DNA of 5,871 nucleotides from an uncultured Litoreibacter sp. (GCA_937928335.1 CALFWN010000413.1:1-5871), one strand, 5' to 3'; positions 1 to 5,780 are shown, counted from the stretch's first letter. Notes: generated by a model not told the origin, from the sequence alone. Program-made: numbers and translations.

Positions 1-111
1 GCGGGTATGCCGGGCCTGTCCGCGCCCTCTGCCTTCTGGGTGCTCACCGGCGTCTCGGCGCTGTTGGGGGTGGGGCTGCTCCTGATCTTCAAATTTTCCA
101 AATGGCTTTAA
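1..111 (+). CDS. C-terminal end of an integral membrane protein, probably a transporter (partial)
   Basis: The first frame is open from the window edge to a TAA at 109-111, giving the last 36 residues of a protein that begins outside the window. They contain a short polar stretch (AGMPGLSAPSAF), then a hydrophobic helix of about 20 residues (WVLTGVSALLGVGLLLIF) and a short basic cytoplasmic end (KFSKWL). This is how the last transmembrane helix of a 12-helix carrier commonly finishes. The next gene, an MFS transporter, starts 16 bases later on the same strand, so the two are likely cotranscribed. An MFS or POT-type carrier is a reasonable guess, but 36 residues cannot settle the family. Confidence 0.6.
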   Translation, partial: AGMPGLSAPSAFWVLTGVSALLGVGLLLIFKFSKWL

Positions 112-127
112 CAGGTACGCTCTTTTC

Positions 128-1429
128 ATGATAAAAAACCTGCTTCCATTGACCGCCCTGCTGATGGGCTCTGCATTTCTGCTGTTTGCCGGGGGCGTCA
201 ATGCGCTGATCCTGCCCGTCCGGGGGGAGGCCGTGGGCTTTTCCTCCGCCTCCCTTGGCCTGCTGGGGACCGGCTGGGCCATTGGCTATGTCGCGGGATG
301 TCTGCATGTGCCCTCGATGGTGGCCCGCGTCGGCCATATCCGCGCCTTCGGGGCGATGTGTGCGATTGCCTCTATCGCCGTGCTGTTGTCACTGCTCCTG
401 ATCACGCCCTGGGTCTGGATACCCGTTCGCGCCCTGTCGGGTTTCTGCTTTGCCGGTGCCGCGATGATCGTGGAAAGCTGGCTGAACGAGCGGGCCGATG
501 CCTCCTCTCGCGGGCGCATTTTCGGCATCTACACAATGGTCAACCTCGCCGCGACCACGGCGGGCCAGATGGTGCTGACGCTGGGCGACACCAATGGTTA
601 TTTCTTCTTCGTGCTGGCCTCGATGGTCTATTGTCTCGCACTTTTGCCAACCGCCATCAGCGCGACCACAACGCCCCGGCCGCTGACACAGGTATCGCTT
701 GATCTGCCCGGCCTGTGGCGCAACTCCCCGATTGCGGTGTTTGGTGTCCTGATGGTCGGCATCTCGAACGCGGCTTTCGGCACGCTCGCCGCAGTCTATG
801 CCGCCCGGATCGAGCTTGGCCTGAACGACATCGCATTATTTGCCAGCATCCCGATTCTCGCGGGCGCCGCGATGCAGCTGCCCGTGGGCATTGCCTCGGA
901 CAAATATGACCGGCGCAAGGTTCTGATTGCCATCTCCCTCTTCGCGCTGCTGGCCGATGCGATGTTCCTGTTCAGCGGCGCAACCCGCCCGCTGATCGTG
1001 CTGAGCCTGTCGGCGCTCTTCGGGGCCACTGTCTTTTCCATGTATCCGGTGATCGTGGCCCATGCGAATGACCACGCCGCGCCGGGCACGTTCATTCAGG
1101 TCAGCGGCGGGCTGTTGCTGGTCTTTGGCATCGGGTCGATCATCGGCCCGACACTGGCTGGTCTGGCCATGACATCACTGGGGGCGAGTAGCCTGTTTGC
1201 GATCACCGGCGGGGCGCATGTCCTTTTGGTGCTGTTCGCGCTGCTGCGTCTGAAAACCGCGCCGTCGGTTCTGGCCGAAGACAAGGTCGCGTTCCAGTCC
1301 AAACCAATGGCCCGCGCCCTGACCCCCGAGACCGCCGCGCTCTGCGCCGATCAGGCCGAGCGCGACGCCGATCAGCCGCCCGGAGAGATCGCGGCAGACA
1401 CGCCAGCTCCGCCCGGCTCACGCGAATGA
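128..1429 (+). CDS. MFS transporter, YcaD-like
   Basis: This is a 433-residue inner-membrane carrier with about 12 predicted hydrophobic helices, six before and six after a polar linker around residues 180-198. Major facilitator proteins move small solutes by alternating access, usually driven by the proton gradient; the substrate here cannot be read from sequence. The loop between helices 8 and 9 carries the family signature SDKYDRRK (257-264). The loop between helices 2 and 3 has a degenerate copy (about 61-74). The ESWLNERADASSRGR segment (116-130) after helix 4 resembles the E. coli YcaD group. From about residue 376 a hydrophilic, Ala/Pro/Glu-rich tail of nearly 60 residues follows the last helix. 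The ATG at 128 sits right before helix 1. Its Shine-Dalgarno is weak (AGG at 113-115, about 12 bases upstream), so coupling to the gene ending at 111 is plausible. The family call is firm; the YcaD assignment is probable. Confidence 0.9.
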   Translation: MIKNLLPLTALLMGSAFLLFAGGVNALILPVRGEAVGFSSASLGLLGTGWAIGYVAGCLHVPSMVARVGHIRAFGAMCAIASIAVLLSLLLITPWVWIPVRALSGFCFAGAAMIVESWLNERADASSRGRIFGIYTMVNLAATTAGQMVLTLGDTNGYFFFVLASMVYCLALLPTAISATTTPRPLTQVSLDLPGLWRNSPIAVFGVLMVGISNAAFGTLAAVYAARIELGLNDIALFASIPILAGAAMQLPVGIASDKYDRRKVLIAISLFALLADAMFLFSGATRPLIVLSLSALFGATVFSMYPVIVAHANDHAAPGTFIQVSGGLLLVFGIGSIIGPTLAGLAMTSLGASSLFAITGGAHVLLVLFALLRLKTAPSVLAEDKVAFQSKPMARALTPETAALCADQAERDADQPPGEIAADTPAPPGSRE

Positions 1430-1434
1430 TCCGC

Positions 1435-1470
1435 GCCGCGCGCGGCAGGTGCCAGACCTTTCTCAAAGGT
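1435..1470. repeat. Two small inverted repeats just downstream of the MFS gene
   Basis: A perfect 12-base palindrome, GCCGCGCGCGGC, lies at 1435-1446. A second inverted repeat follows at 1456-1470 (ACCTTT, loop CTC, AAAGGT). Both lie within 45 bases of the MFS stop codon. Neither is followed by a run of T on either strand, so they do not meet the usual picture of an intrinsic terminator. They may be 3' mRNA-end structures or simply chance in GC-rich DNA. Confidence 0.3.
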
Positions 1471-1548
1471 TAAGAAATTCGCGCCCGAGTTTTGTACATT
1501 TTGGGGAATCGGCCCAAAAGTTTTGCCCCATTTTGTCCCAAACTCTCT

Positions 1549-1580
1549 GAATCGGTGAGAAATCGACGAGAAATCGGTGA
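1549..1580. repeat. Three near-tandem copies of an 11-base unit
   Basis: Three adjoining units read GAATCGGTGA (1549-1558), GAAATCGACGA (1559-1569) and GAAATCGGTGA (1570-1580). The first lacks one A; the middle differs from the third at two bases. They lie in the gap between two convergent genes, where coding constraint is absent and local AT content is raised. The 10-11 base period puts the copies on the same face of the helix, as with multiple protein-binding sites. With only three copies this could also be replication slippage. No function is assigned. Confidence 0.45.
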
Positions 1581-1588
1581 AAACATGG

Positions 1589-1604
1589 TAAACGCGCGGT
1601 TAAC
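1589..1604. promoter_or_regulatory. Imperfect CtrA-like box (TAAA-N7-TTAAC)
   Basis: The bases TAAA, a 7-base spacer and TTAAC match the alphaproteobacterial CtrA consensus TTAA-N7-TTAA at seven of eight positions. The location argues against function: it lies between the 3' ends of two convergent genes and no start codon follows nearby. It could be coincidence, or could mark a promoter for an unannotated transcript. Low confidence. Confidence 0.15.
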
Positions 1605-1625
1605 GCGATGAGCCGTCTTCTGGTG

Positions 1626-2048
1626 TCAGCTGTTGTTGTTCCCGGCGGGTTTCACGCCGTATAATTCCAGCCGGTGACCCTTCAGCTGATAGCCAAGCCG
1701 CCGCGCAATCCGCTCCTGCAATGCCTCGATCTCGGGGTCAACAAATTCAATGATTTCACCGGTTTGCATGTCGATCAGGTGGTCATGATGGTCCCGCTCC
1801 GCATCCTCATACCGCGCCCGGCCATCGCCAAATTCAAGCCGTTCGAGCAGCCCCGATTCCTCAAACAGCTTCACCGTCCGGTAGACCGTCGCAATCGAGA
1901 TACTCGCATCCCGCGCCACCGCCCGCGCATGTAATTGCTCCACATCCGGATGGTCCCGCGCCCCCTCCAGTATCTCCGCGATCACCACCCGCTGCCCGGT
2001 CATCCGCAGCCCTTTTTCAGCGGCGCGCTCGATCAATGTATCCGCCAT
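1626..2048 (-). CDS. Fur-family metal-responsive transcriptional regulator, Mur/Fur type
   Basis: This 140-residue cytoplasmic repressor binds DNA as a dimer when loaded with Fe2+ or Mn2+. Residues 1-80 form the winged-helix domain, with recognition helix SIATVYRTVKLFEESGL at 51-67. Residues 82-133 form the metal-binding dimerisation domain. The metal ligands known from Fur are all present at the same numbers as in E. coli Fur: H33, E81, H90 and E101 for one site, and H87, D89, E108 and H125 for the other (HHDH at 87-90). There is no cysteine anywhere, so the CxxC structural zinc site is missing, as in alphaproteobacterial Mur/Fur. The overall wording (MRMTxQR, HPDVEQLH, HHDHLID, EALQERIA, HRLELYGV) is close to rhizobial Mur, which controls manganese uptake. 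Irr is unlikely. The ATG at 2048 has a perfect AGGAGGT (2058-2052) with short spacing. No metal-uptake operon lies beside it, so the co-repressor metal remains inferred. Confidence 0.93.
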   Translation of the reverse strand: MADTLIERAAEKGLRMTGQRVVIAEILEGARDHPDVEQLHARAVARDASISIATVYRTVKLFEESGLLERLEFGDGRARYEDAERDHHDHLIDMQTGEIIEFVDPEIEALQERIARRLGYQLKGHRLELYGVKPAGNNNS

Positions 2049-2184
2049 AAGACCTCCTGATTGACTGCGTGGTATTTAAGACAAATCTGCAAGGGCACTC
2101 CACCCGAAAAAAGGTCTAAGGCATTGACTTATAGCGCCCAAGAGCGCAGTTACCCCTCAAGACGACGCCAAACGTGCCGCGTGA

Positions 2185-2200
2185 GGATTTTGAAAAATCC
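2185..2200 (+). promoter_or_regulatory. Leader hairpin 1 (GGATTT / AAATCC)
   Basis: This is a perfect 6-bp stem with the tetraloop TGAA, lying about 135 bases ahead of the helicase start. It is AT-rich for this genome. It has no following T-run, so it is not a simple terminator. Confidence 0.35.
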
Positions 2201-2239
2201 GATGCACAGCGTCGCACCACGTTCCCAATTTCACGCGAA

Positions 2240-2272
2240 AGGGTCCGGCGGAGCATTCGGCTCCGCGACCTT
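2240..2272 (+). promoter_or_regulatory. Leader hairpin 2, the strongest fold in the leader
   Basis: The stem has an upper part of 7 perfect pairs, GCGGAGC (2248-2254) with GCTCCGC (2260-2266), around the loop ATTCG. A 2-base bulge (2246-2247) follows on the left, then a lower part of 6 pairs (2240-2245 with 2267-2272, including one G-U). Thirteen pairs with a 5-base loop is well beyond what the surrounding untranslated DNA would be expected to give by chance. The downstream bases TTAGAAACG are not a terminator T-run. Confidence 0.5.
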
Positions 2273-2283
2273 AGAAACGCGAC

Positions 2284-2307
2284 CGGCCCCCTTTAAAACA
2301 AGGGCCG
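2284..2307 (+). promoter_or_regulatory. Leader hairpin 3 (CGGCCC / GGGCCG)
   Basis: Six pairs, CGGCCC (2284-2289) with GGGCCG (2302-2307), can be extended by two A-T pairs (2292-2293 with 2300-2301) across a CC bulge. The loop is TAAAAC. It ends 5 bases before the hairpin that holds the ribosome binding site. Confidence 0.4.
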
Positions 2308-2312
2308 CTCCA

Positions 2313-2331
2313 CATGTCTTGAAAGGACATG
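2313..2331 (+). promoter_or_regulatory. Hairpin enclosing the helicase ribosome binding site
   Basis: CATGTC (2313-2318) pairs perfectly with GACATG (2326-2331) around the loop TTGAAAG. The Shine-Dalgarno AAAGGA (2322-2327) lies 6 bases before the TTG start at 2334. It is half in the loop and half in the right arm of the stem, so folding would partly hide it. The placement is what a translational on/off element would need, but a 6-bp stem with four A/T-rich ends may be only marginally stable. Confidence 0.45.
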
Positions 2332-2333
2332 AC

Positions 2334-3641
2334 TTGAATAAATTTGAAGCACTGGGCGTCAGCCCAAAGCTCTCCGCGAAGCTGACGGAAAACAAGATTG
2401 ATACCCCGACCCCCATTCAGGAAGAGGCGATCCCGATCATCCTGACGGGCCGTGATGTGATGGGTTTGGCACAGACCGGCACGGGCAAGACCCTGGCTTT
2501 CGGGCTGCCGATCATCCACAATCTGATCAAGATCGGCACCAAGCCGGACCCCAAGACAGTGCGCGCGCTGATCCTTGCGCCCACCCGCGAGCTGGCCAAG
2601 CAAATTCAGGATAACCTGAAAATGTTTCAGGGCGGCGGGCATCTGAAAATCAACATGGTCGTTGGCGGTCTGTCGATGAACACGCAACGCAAGGCGCTGG
2701 AACGTGGCACGGATATTCTTGTCGCCACACCCGGTCGCCTGATTGACCTGCTTGAGCAAAAGGCGGTGACGCTGAAAGACGCGGAATATCTGGTGCTCGA
2801 CGAGGCTGACCAGATGCTCGACATGGGCTTTATCCATGCGCTGCGCCAGATCGCCAAGCTGCTGCCGGAAAAACGCCAGACCTTGCTGTTTTCGGCCACG
2901 ATGCCGAAGCTGATGGAAGAGCTGGCCGCGACCTATCTGGATCACCCGCGCAAGGTGCAGGTGGCCCCGCCCGGCAAGACGGCGGACAAGATCACGCAAT
3001 CGGTGCATTTCGTGGCCAAAGCGGCCAAGAATGACCTGCTGGAAGAGCTGCTCGACAAACATCGTGACGAGCTGGCTTTGGTGTTTTCGCGCACGAAACA
3101 TGGTGCAGAGAAGCTGAAGAAGCTGTTGGAAAAGAAGGGTTTTGCTGCGGCATCAATCCACGGCAACAAGTCACAAAACCAGCGCGACCGGGCCTTGAAG
3201 GCCTTCAAGGATGGCGATGTGCGCATTCTTGTGGCAACCGATGTCGCCGCGCGTGGGATAGATATTCCGGATGTGGCTTTCGTCTATAATTTCGACCTGC
3301 CCAATGTGCCTGAGAATTACGTGCACCGGATCGGGCGGACCGCACGCGCAGGCAAAGAAGGCGAGGCGATAGCCTTCTGTGCGCCGGATGAGATGTCCGA
3401 GATGAAAGACATCGAGAAGCTGTTGAAAATCCAGATCCCGGTCGCAGGCGGGCGTCGTTGGTCCCCTGCGGAAGAGGAAGACAAGCCCAAACGTGGCGGC
3501 GGAGGTCGTGGTCGCGGCGGGCCAAAGGGCGGCGGGCGTCGCGGTCAGCCTGGCAAGCCGAAAGGCGAGGCTCCCAGCGGTCCGCCCAAGCGCAAGCGCA
3601 ATCGGCGCAGGCGCGGGCAGGGGCCAAAGATGGCCGCTTGA
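2334..3641 (+). CDS. rhlE: DEAD-box ATP-dependent RNA helicase, RhlE type
   Basis: This cytoplasmic enzyme uses ATP to unwind short RNA duplexes and remodel RNA-protein complexes, in ribosome assembly and mRNA decay. Counting from the TTG (435 residues), the motifs are: Q-motif F4 with TPTPIQ (24-29), I AQTGTGKT (46-53), Ia PTRELA (83-88), GG (111-112), Ib TPGR (132-135), II DEAD (156-159), III SAT (187-189), IV VFSRTK (250-255), V ATDVAARGID (301-310) and VI HRIGRTAR (331-338). All are intact, so it should be active. The IHGNKSQ stretch (275-281) and the segment after motif VI favour RhlE over DbpA, SrmB or CsdA. Residues 385-435 form a basic tail rich in RGG and KRKRNRRRR, typical of extra RNA binding. 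The TTG at 2334 is chosen because AAAGGA lies 6 bases upstream and the protein then begins MNKFEALG, as RhlE proteins do. Starts at ATG 2202 or TTG 2061 would add 44 or 91 unconserved-looking residues. The gene name is at subfamily level. Confidence 0.93.
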   Translation: MNKFEALGVSPKLSAKLTENKIDTPTPIQEEAIPIILTGRDVMGLAQTGTGKTLAFGLPIIHNLIKIGTKPDPKTVRALILAPTRELAKQIQDNLKMFQGGGHLKINMVVGGLSMNTQRKALERGTDILVATPGRLIDLLEQKAVTLKDAEYLVLDEADQMLDMGFIHALRQIAKLLPEKRQTLLFSATMPKLMEELAATYLDHPRKVQVAPPGKTADKITQSVHFVAKAAKNDLLEELLDKHRDELALVFSRTKHGAEKLKKLLEKKGFAAASIHGNKSQNQRDRALKAFKDGDVRILVATDVAARGIDIPDVAFVYNFDLPNVPENYVHRIGRTARAGKEGEAIAFCAPDEMSEMKDIEKLLKIQIPVAGGRRWSPAEEEDKPKRGGGGRGRGGPKGGGRRGQPGKPKGEAPSGPPKRKRNRRRRGQGPKMAA

Positions 3642-3648
3642 GAGCAGC

Positions 3649-3684
3649 AAAAAGGGCGACCCGCCGGGGCCGCCCTTTTCTTTT
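3649..3684. terminator. Bidirectional intrinsic terminator between convergent genes
   Basis: AAAAGGGCG (3650-3658) pairs perfectly with CGCCCTTTT (3671-3679). Inside the stem a mismatch is followed by CCC/GGG around the loop GCCG. On the plus strand the stem runs into TTTTCTTTT (3676-3684); on the minus strand it ends in five T (complement of 3649-3653). It begins 8 bases after the helicase stop and 19 bases beyond the stop of the convergent DUF533 gene, so it can end both transcripts. Confidence 0.92.
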
Positions 3685-3702
3685 GCGTCAATGGCCGAGG
3701 TC

Positions 3703-4401
3703 TCAGCTATAGAGCCGCTGCACGCCGAAACTGTCGTGAATTTCATTCACCGTCGCCTGACCAATGCCCAGCGAGCTTGCCAGCGTGTGGAGGTATTTCG
3801 CCTCTTCAGGGTGGTCTGGCTCAATCGCCATCAGCGACATGGAATAGACCTGTGTGTCCATACCCTTGGGCGTGTCATCCGCGATCTGGCGCGCGTTGAC
3901 CGGCGCGTCCATTGCGGCGCGGACGAACTCCATATCCTCGGGGCTTGCATCCTCACCAATTGTTGCCATCAGGGTCTGGCGCTCGTTGGCGTCAATCTCG
4001 CCATCGCAACGGGCGGCCATGACCATCGCACGGATCATCAGCCCCGCATTGTCTTCCGCGGGTGGTTCCTCGACAGGCGCGTCACGGCTCAACAGGTCTT
4101 CGAGCGTCTGAGCCTGTTGCGGTTGTCCTGACCGGCCAGCGGCCAGCCCGCCCAGCAAGCCGCCAAGCGACCCACCGCCGCCCGCACCCGCGCCAAGATT
4201 GCCCATGATGTCGCTCAACCCGCCGGGAAGGCCACCTGTAGAGGCCCCGCCGGGCTGTGTCTCGACCCGGTTGCCATTGCCGGCGCTGTCCGGCTTCCTG
4301 CCGGTCAGCTTGCCCAGACCACCGGATCTGGTGACCGCCTGCATCCCCTTGGCCACAGCGACCCCGAGGACCACTTTCGTCAGCATTCTTCCAAGTGACA
4401 T
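3703..4401 (-). CDS. DUF533 / TerB-like (YebE-type) protein
   Basis: This is a 232-residue protein of unknown function. The N-terminus has a short hydrophobic stretch (about 7-24, LTKVVLGVAVAKGM) that may touch the membrane. A low-complexity linker rich in Gly, Ala, Pro and Gln follows (about 27-117), with glycine runs at 70-86. The C-terminal half (about 118-230) is an all-helical TerB-like domain. Its marks are MVMAARCDGEIDANER (126-141), whose acidic residues recall the metal-binding acidic motif of TerB proteins, and the closing helices around YLHTLASSLGI (203-213). The layout resembles E. coli YebE. TerB domains are named from tellurite-resistance operons, but no other ter gene is present, so tellurite resistance should not be assumed. 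The ATG at 4401 has a good Shine-Dalgarno (AAGGGAG at 4414-4408, spacing 6). It lies 131 bases downstream of the antiporter gene on the same strand, and its transcript ends at the shared terminator. Confidence 0.85.
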   Translation of the reverse strand: MSLGRMLTKVVLGVAVAKGMQAVTRSGGLGKLTGRKPDSAGNGNRVETQPGGASTGGLPGGLSDIMGNLGAGAGGGGSLGGLLGGLAAGRSGQPQQAQTLEDLLSRDAPVEEPPAEDNAGLMIRAMVMAARCDGEIDANERQTLMATIGEDASPEDMEFVRAAMDAPVNARQIADDTPKGMDTQVYSMSLMAIEPDHPEEAKYLHTLASSLGIGQATVNEIHDSFGVQRLYS

Positions 4402-4532
4402 GATGTTCTCCCTTATGTTCTGTGGGTCAGTCTAAAGCCATCCTGCGTGGTCGAACAGCAGGTTTACGCGGTGACCCGCCTTGTGCGAGCCGAGCCTCTT
4501 GGGCCCAAACTTGGCCCCGAGTTGGCCCGTTC
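4402..4532. other. Spacer between antiporter and DUF533 genes, with a triple short repeat
   Basis: This 131-base gap holds the DUF533 ribosome binding site at its left end. Next to the antiporter stop are three TTGGSCC units: TTGGGCCCAA (4499-4508, itself a perfect palindrome), TTGGCCCC (4511-4518) and TTGGCCC (4522-4528), spaced 11-12 bases apart. GGGCC (4501-4505) can pair with GGCCC (4513-4517), but no T-run follows on the minus strand, so a standard terminator is not supported. No promoter with both elements is recognisable. Confidence 0.4.
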
Positions 4533-5780
4533 TCACATCAGCTCGGGCTCGCGGCCCAGACGTTTTGCCAGTGGTGCTATCGTCAGGCCCTGAATGATGA
4601 TCGAGAAAATCACCACCACATAGGTCGCGGTCAGGATCGTGGCTTTCCATTCCCCGTCTGGCAAAGACAGGGCCAGCGCGACAGAGATGCCGCCCTTCAA
4701 CCCGCCCCATGTCATGATCGGGATCACCCCTTTGGAAAACGCCCGAAACGGCCGCAGGATCAGCACCGGGATGGCCACAGCCGCCAGCCGTGCAAGCAAG
4801 GCCAGCACAATAGCCAAGAGACCGGCAGCGACGGCATCCGCCGAGAAGGCCACCGCGAACACTTCGAAGCCGATCATCAGGAACAGCACGGCGTTCAGGA
4901 TCTCGTCGATCAGCTTCCAGAAGGCATCGACATAGTCTTGCGTCTCGTCCGACATCGCGTGCTGGGTTCCGATATCACCGATCAAGAGCCCGGCACAGAC
5001 AGCCATGATCGGGGCCGAGACATGCAGATAGACGGCCAGCGCATAGCCGCCAAAGGCAAGGGCGAGTGTGATCAGCACCTCAAGCGCATAGTCGTTGATG
5101 CGCCGCATCACGCGGAAGGTCAGATAGCCCAGCCCGATGCCCAAGGCGGCGCCGCCGACCGCCTCTTGAAAGAACAGCCGTGCCGCGCCTGACACCCCGC
5201 CGCCGTGATCATCGCCATGCGGGAAGGCGATGCCGACCAGCACCAGGAAGACCACATAGCCCACGCCGTCATTGAACAGGCTTTCACCCGCGATCTTGGT
5301 CTCCATCGACTTTTTCAGATTGGCCTCGCGCAGCACACCCAGCACCGCCACCGGATCGGTGGGAGAGATCAGCGCCCCAAAAACCAGCGCCACGAGCAAG
5401 GGCATTCCGGTGATCCAGCTGAACCCGACGCCCGCAATCACGGTCGACAGGGCCACGCCCATCGTGGCCATCAAGGCCACCAGCCGCCATTGGTCGCGCA
5501 GGTCGTTCAGCTTGACATGGAGCGCGCCCGCAAAGAGCAACAGGCCCAACATGCCCTCAAGCAGGGCTTCCGAGAAGTCGATGCCGCTGACAACCCCGCG
5601 CACGGTCTCTGCCATGCCAAGGGCGGGGAACATGAAATCAGCCGCCATCACGCCGAGGGAGGCCACAAGCGCCACGATCAGTATCCCGATGGAGGAGGGG
5701 AGTTTCAGAAACCAATAGTTCAGGGTCCCGAACACCGCCGCCAGCACAATCAGCAGCGACGCGATTTGTAGAAGATCCAC
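4533..5780 (-). CDS. Na+/H+ antiporter, CPA1 (NhaP/NHE) family
   Basis: This 415-residue inner-membrane exchanger swaps cytoplasmic Na+ (or K+/Li+) for external protons, serving sodium and pH homeostasis, as expected in a marine bacterium. It is hydrophobic throughout, with about 12 helices. The family marks are SPTDPVAV (139-146) with the TDP motif, and ESLFNDG (166-172) with the ion-binding Asn170-Asp171 pair and Glu166 five residues before the Asp. WGGLKGGISVAL (358-369) is near the C-terminus; many relatives have Arg where Lys362 stands. A His/Asp/Gly-rich loop (HGDDHGGG, 188-195) follows the ND helix. The protein stops soon after the last helix, so it has no large regulatory cytoplasmic tail. 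The GTG at 5780 is the start: GAGGGGG (5792-5786) lies 5 bases upstream, and an in-frame TAA at 5813-5811 leaves no earlier option. The transported ion cannot be told from sequence alone. Confidence 0.92.
   Translation of the reverse strand: MDLLQIASLLIVLAAVFGTLNYWFLKLPSSIGILIVALVASLGVMAADFMFPALGMAETVRGVVSGIDFSEALLEGMLGLLLFAGALHVKLNDLRDQWRLVALMATMGVALSTVIAGVGFSWITGMPLLVALVFGALISPTDPVAVLGVLREANLKKSMETKIAGESLFNDGVGYVVFLVLVGIAFPHGDDHGGGVSGAARLFFQEAVGGAALGIGLGYLTFRVMRRINDYALEVLITLALAFGGYALAVYLHVSAPIMAVCAGLLIGDIGTQHAMSDETQDYVDAFWKLIDEILNAVLFLMIGFEVFAVAFSADAVAAGLLAIVLALLARLAAVAIPVLILRPFRAFSKGVIPIMTWGGLKGGISVALALSLPDGEWKATILTATYVVVIFSIIIQGLTIAPLAKRLGREPELM

Larger units (their letters stand above)
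2049..2333. other. Divergent intergenic region and putative structured leader of the helicase mRNA
   Basis: These 285 bases separate the Fur-family gene (-) from the helicase (+) and must hold both promoters. The helicase frame stays open back to 2061, but that stretch lacks a good start and its translation (rich in Arg, Ser and Pro) does not resemble a helicase N-terminus, so I treat it as untranslated. From 2185 to 2331 four hairpins can be drawn by eye, each listed separately. A further pair, CGACGC (2163-2168) with GCGTCG (2209-2214), could enclose the first of them. Two TTGACT hexamers (2061-2066 and 2124-2129) look like -35 elements, but neither has a convincing -10 at the right distance, so no promoter is called. 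Confidence 0.5.

Noticed and set aside
1593..1607. CGCG-loop-CGCG hairpin as terminator for the Fur-family gene
   Set aside because: The stem is only 4 bp and the minus-strand sequence after it (CGTTTACC) lacks a continuous T-run.
2061..2089. Promoter based on TTGACT at 2061
   Set aside because: The hexamer fits a -35, but the bases 16-18 positions downstream (around AATCTG) do not resemble a -10.
2124..2152. Promoter for the helicase based on TTGACT at 2124
   Set aside because: The spacing points to CAGTTA or neighbouring hexamers, which match the -10 consensus poorly; calling it would be guesswork.
2271..3101. Long antisense open frame of 276 codons across the helicase gene
   Set aside because: It mirrors the codon bias of a clearly recognised helicase on the other strand and shows no domain or ribosome binding site of its own.
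3171..3746. Minus-strand open frame of 191 codons over the helicase 3' end and terminator
   Set aside because: It runs through the strong terminator and overlaps two well supported genes; its residues are a GC-bias by-product.
3703..4401. Tellurite resistance gene
   Set aside because: The domain is TerB-like, but the layout is that of YebE/DUF533 proteins and no terA, terC, terD or terE partner is present.
4422..5192. Plus-strand open frame of 256 codons over the antiporter gene
   Set aside because: It is rich in Gln, His, Arg and Asp, which is typical of the reverse complement of a hydrophobic membrane protein; the antiporter frame has all the family motifs.
5205..5771. Plus-strand open frames over the N-terminal part of the antiporter gene
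   Set aside because: Same artefact: the composition is the antisense of transmembrane helices, with no recognisable domain.
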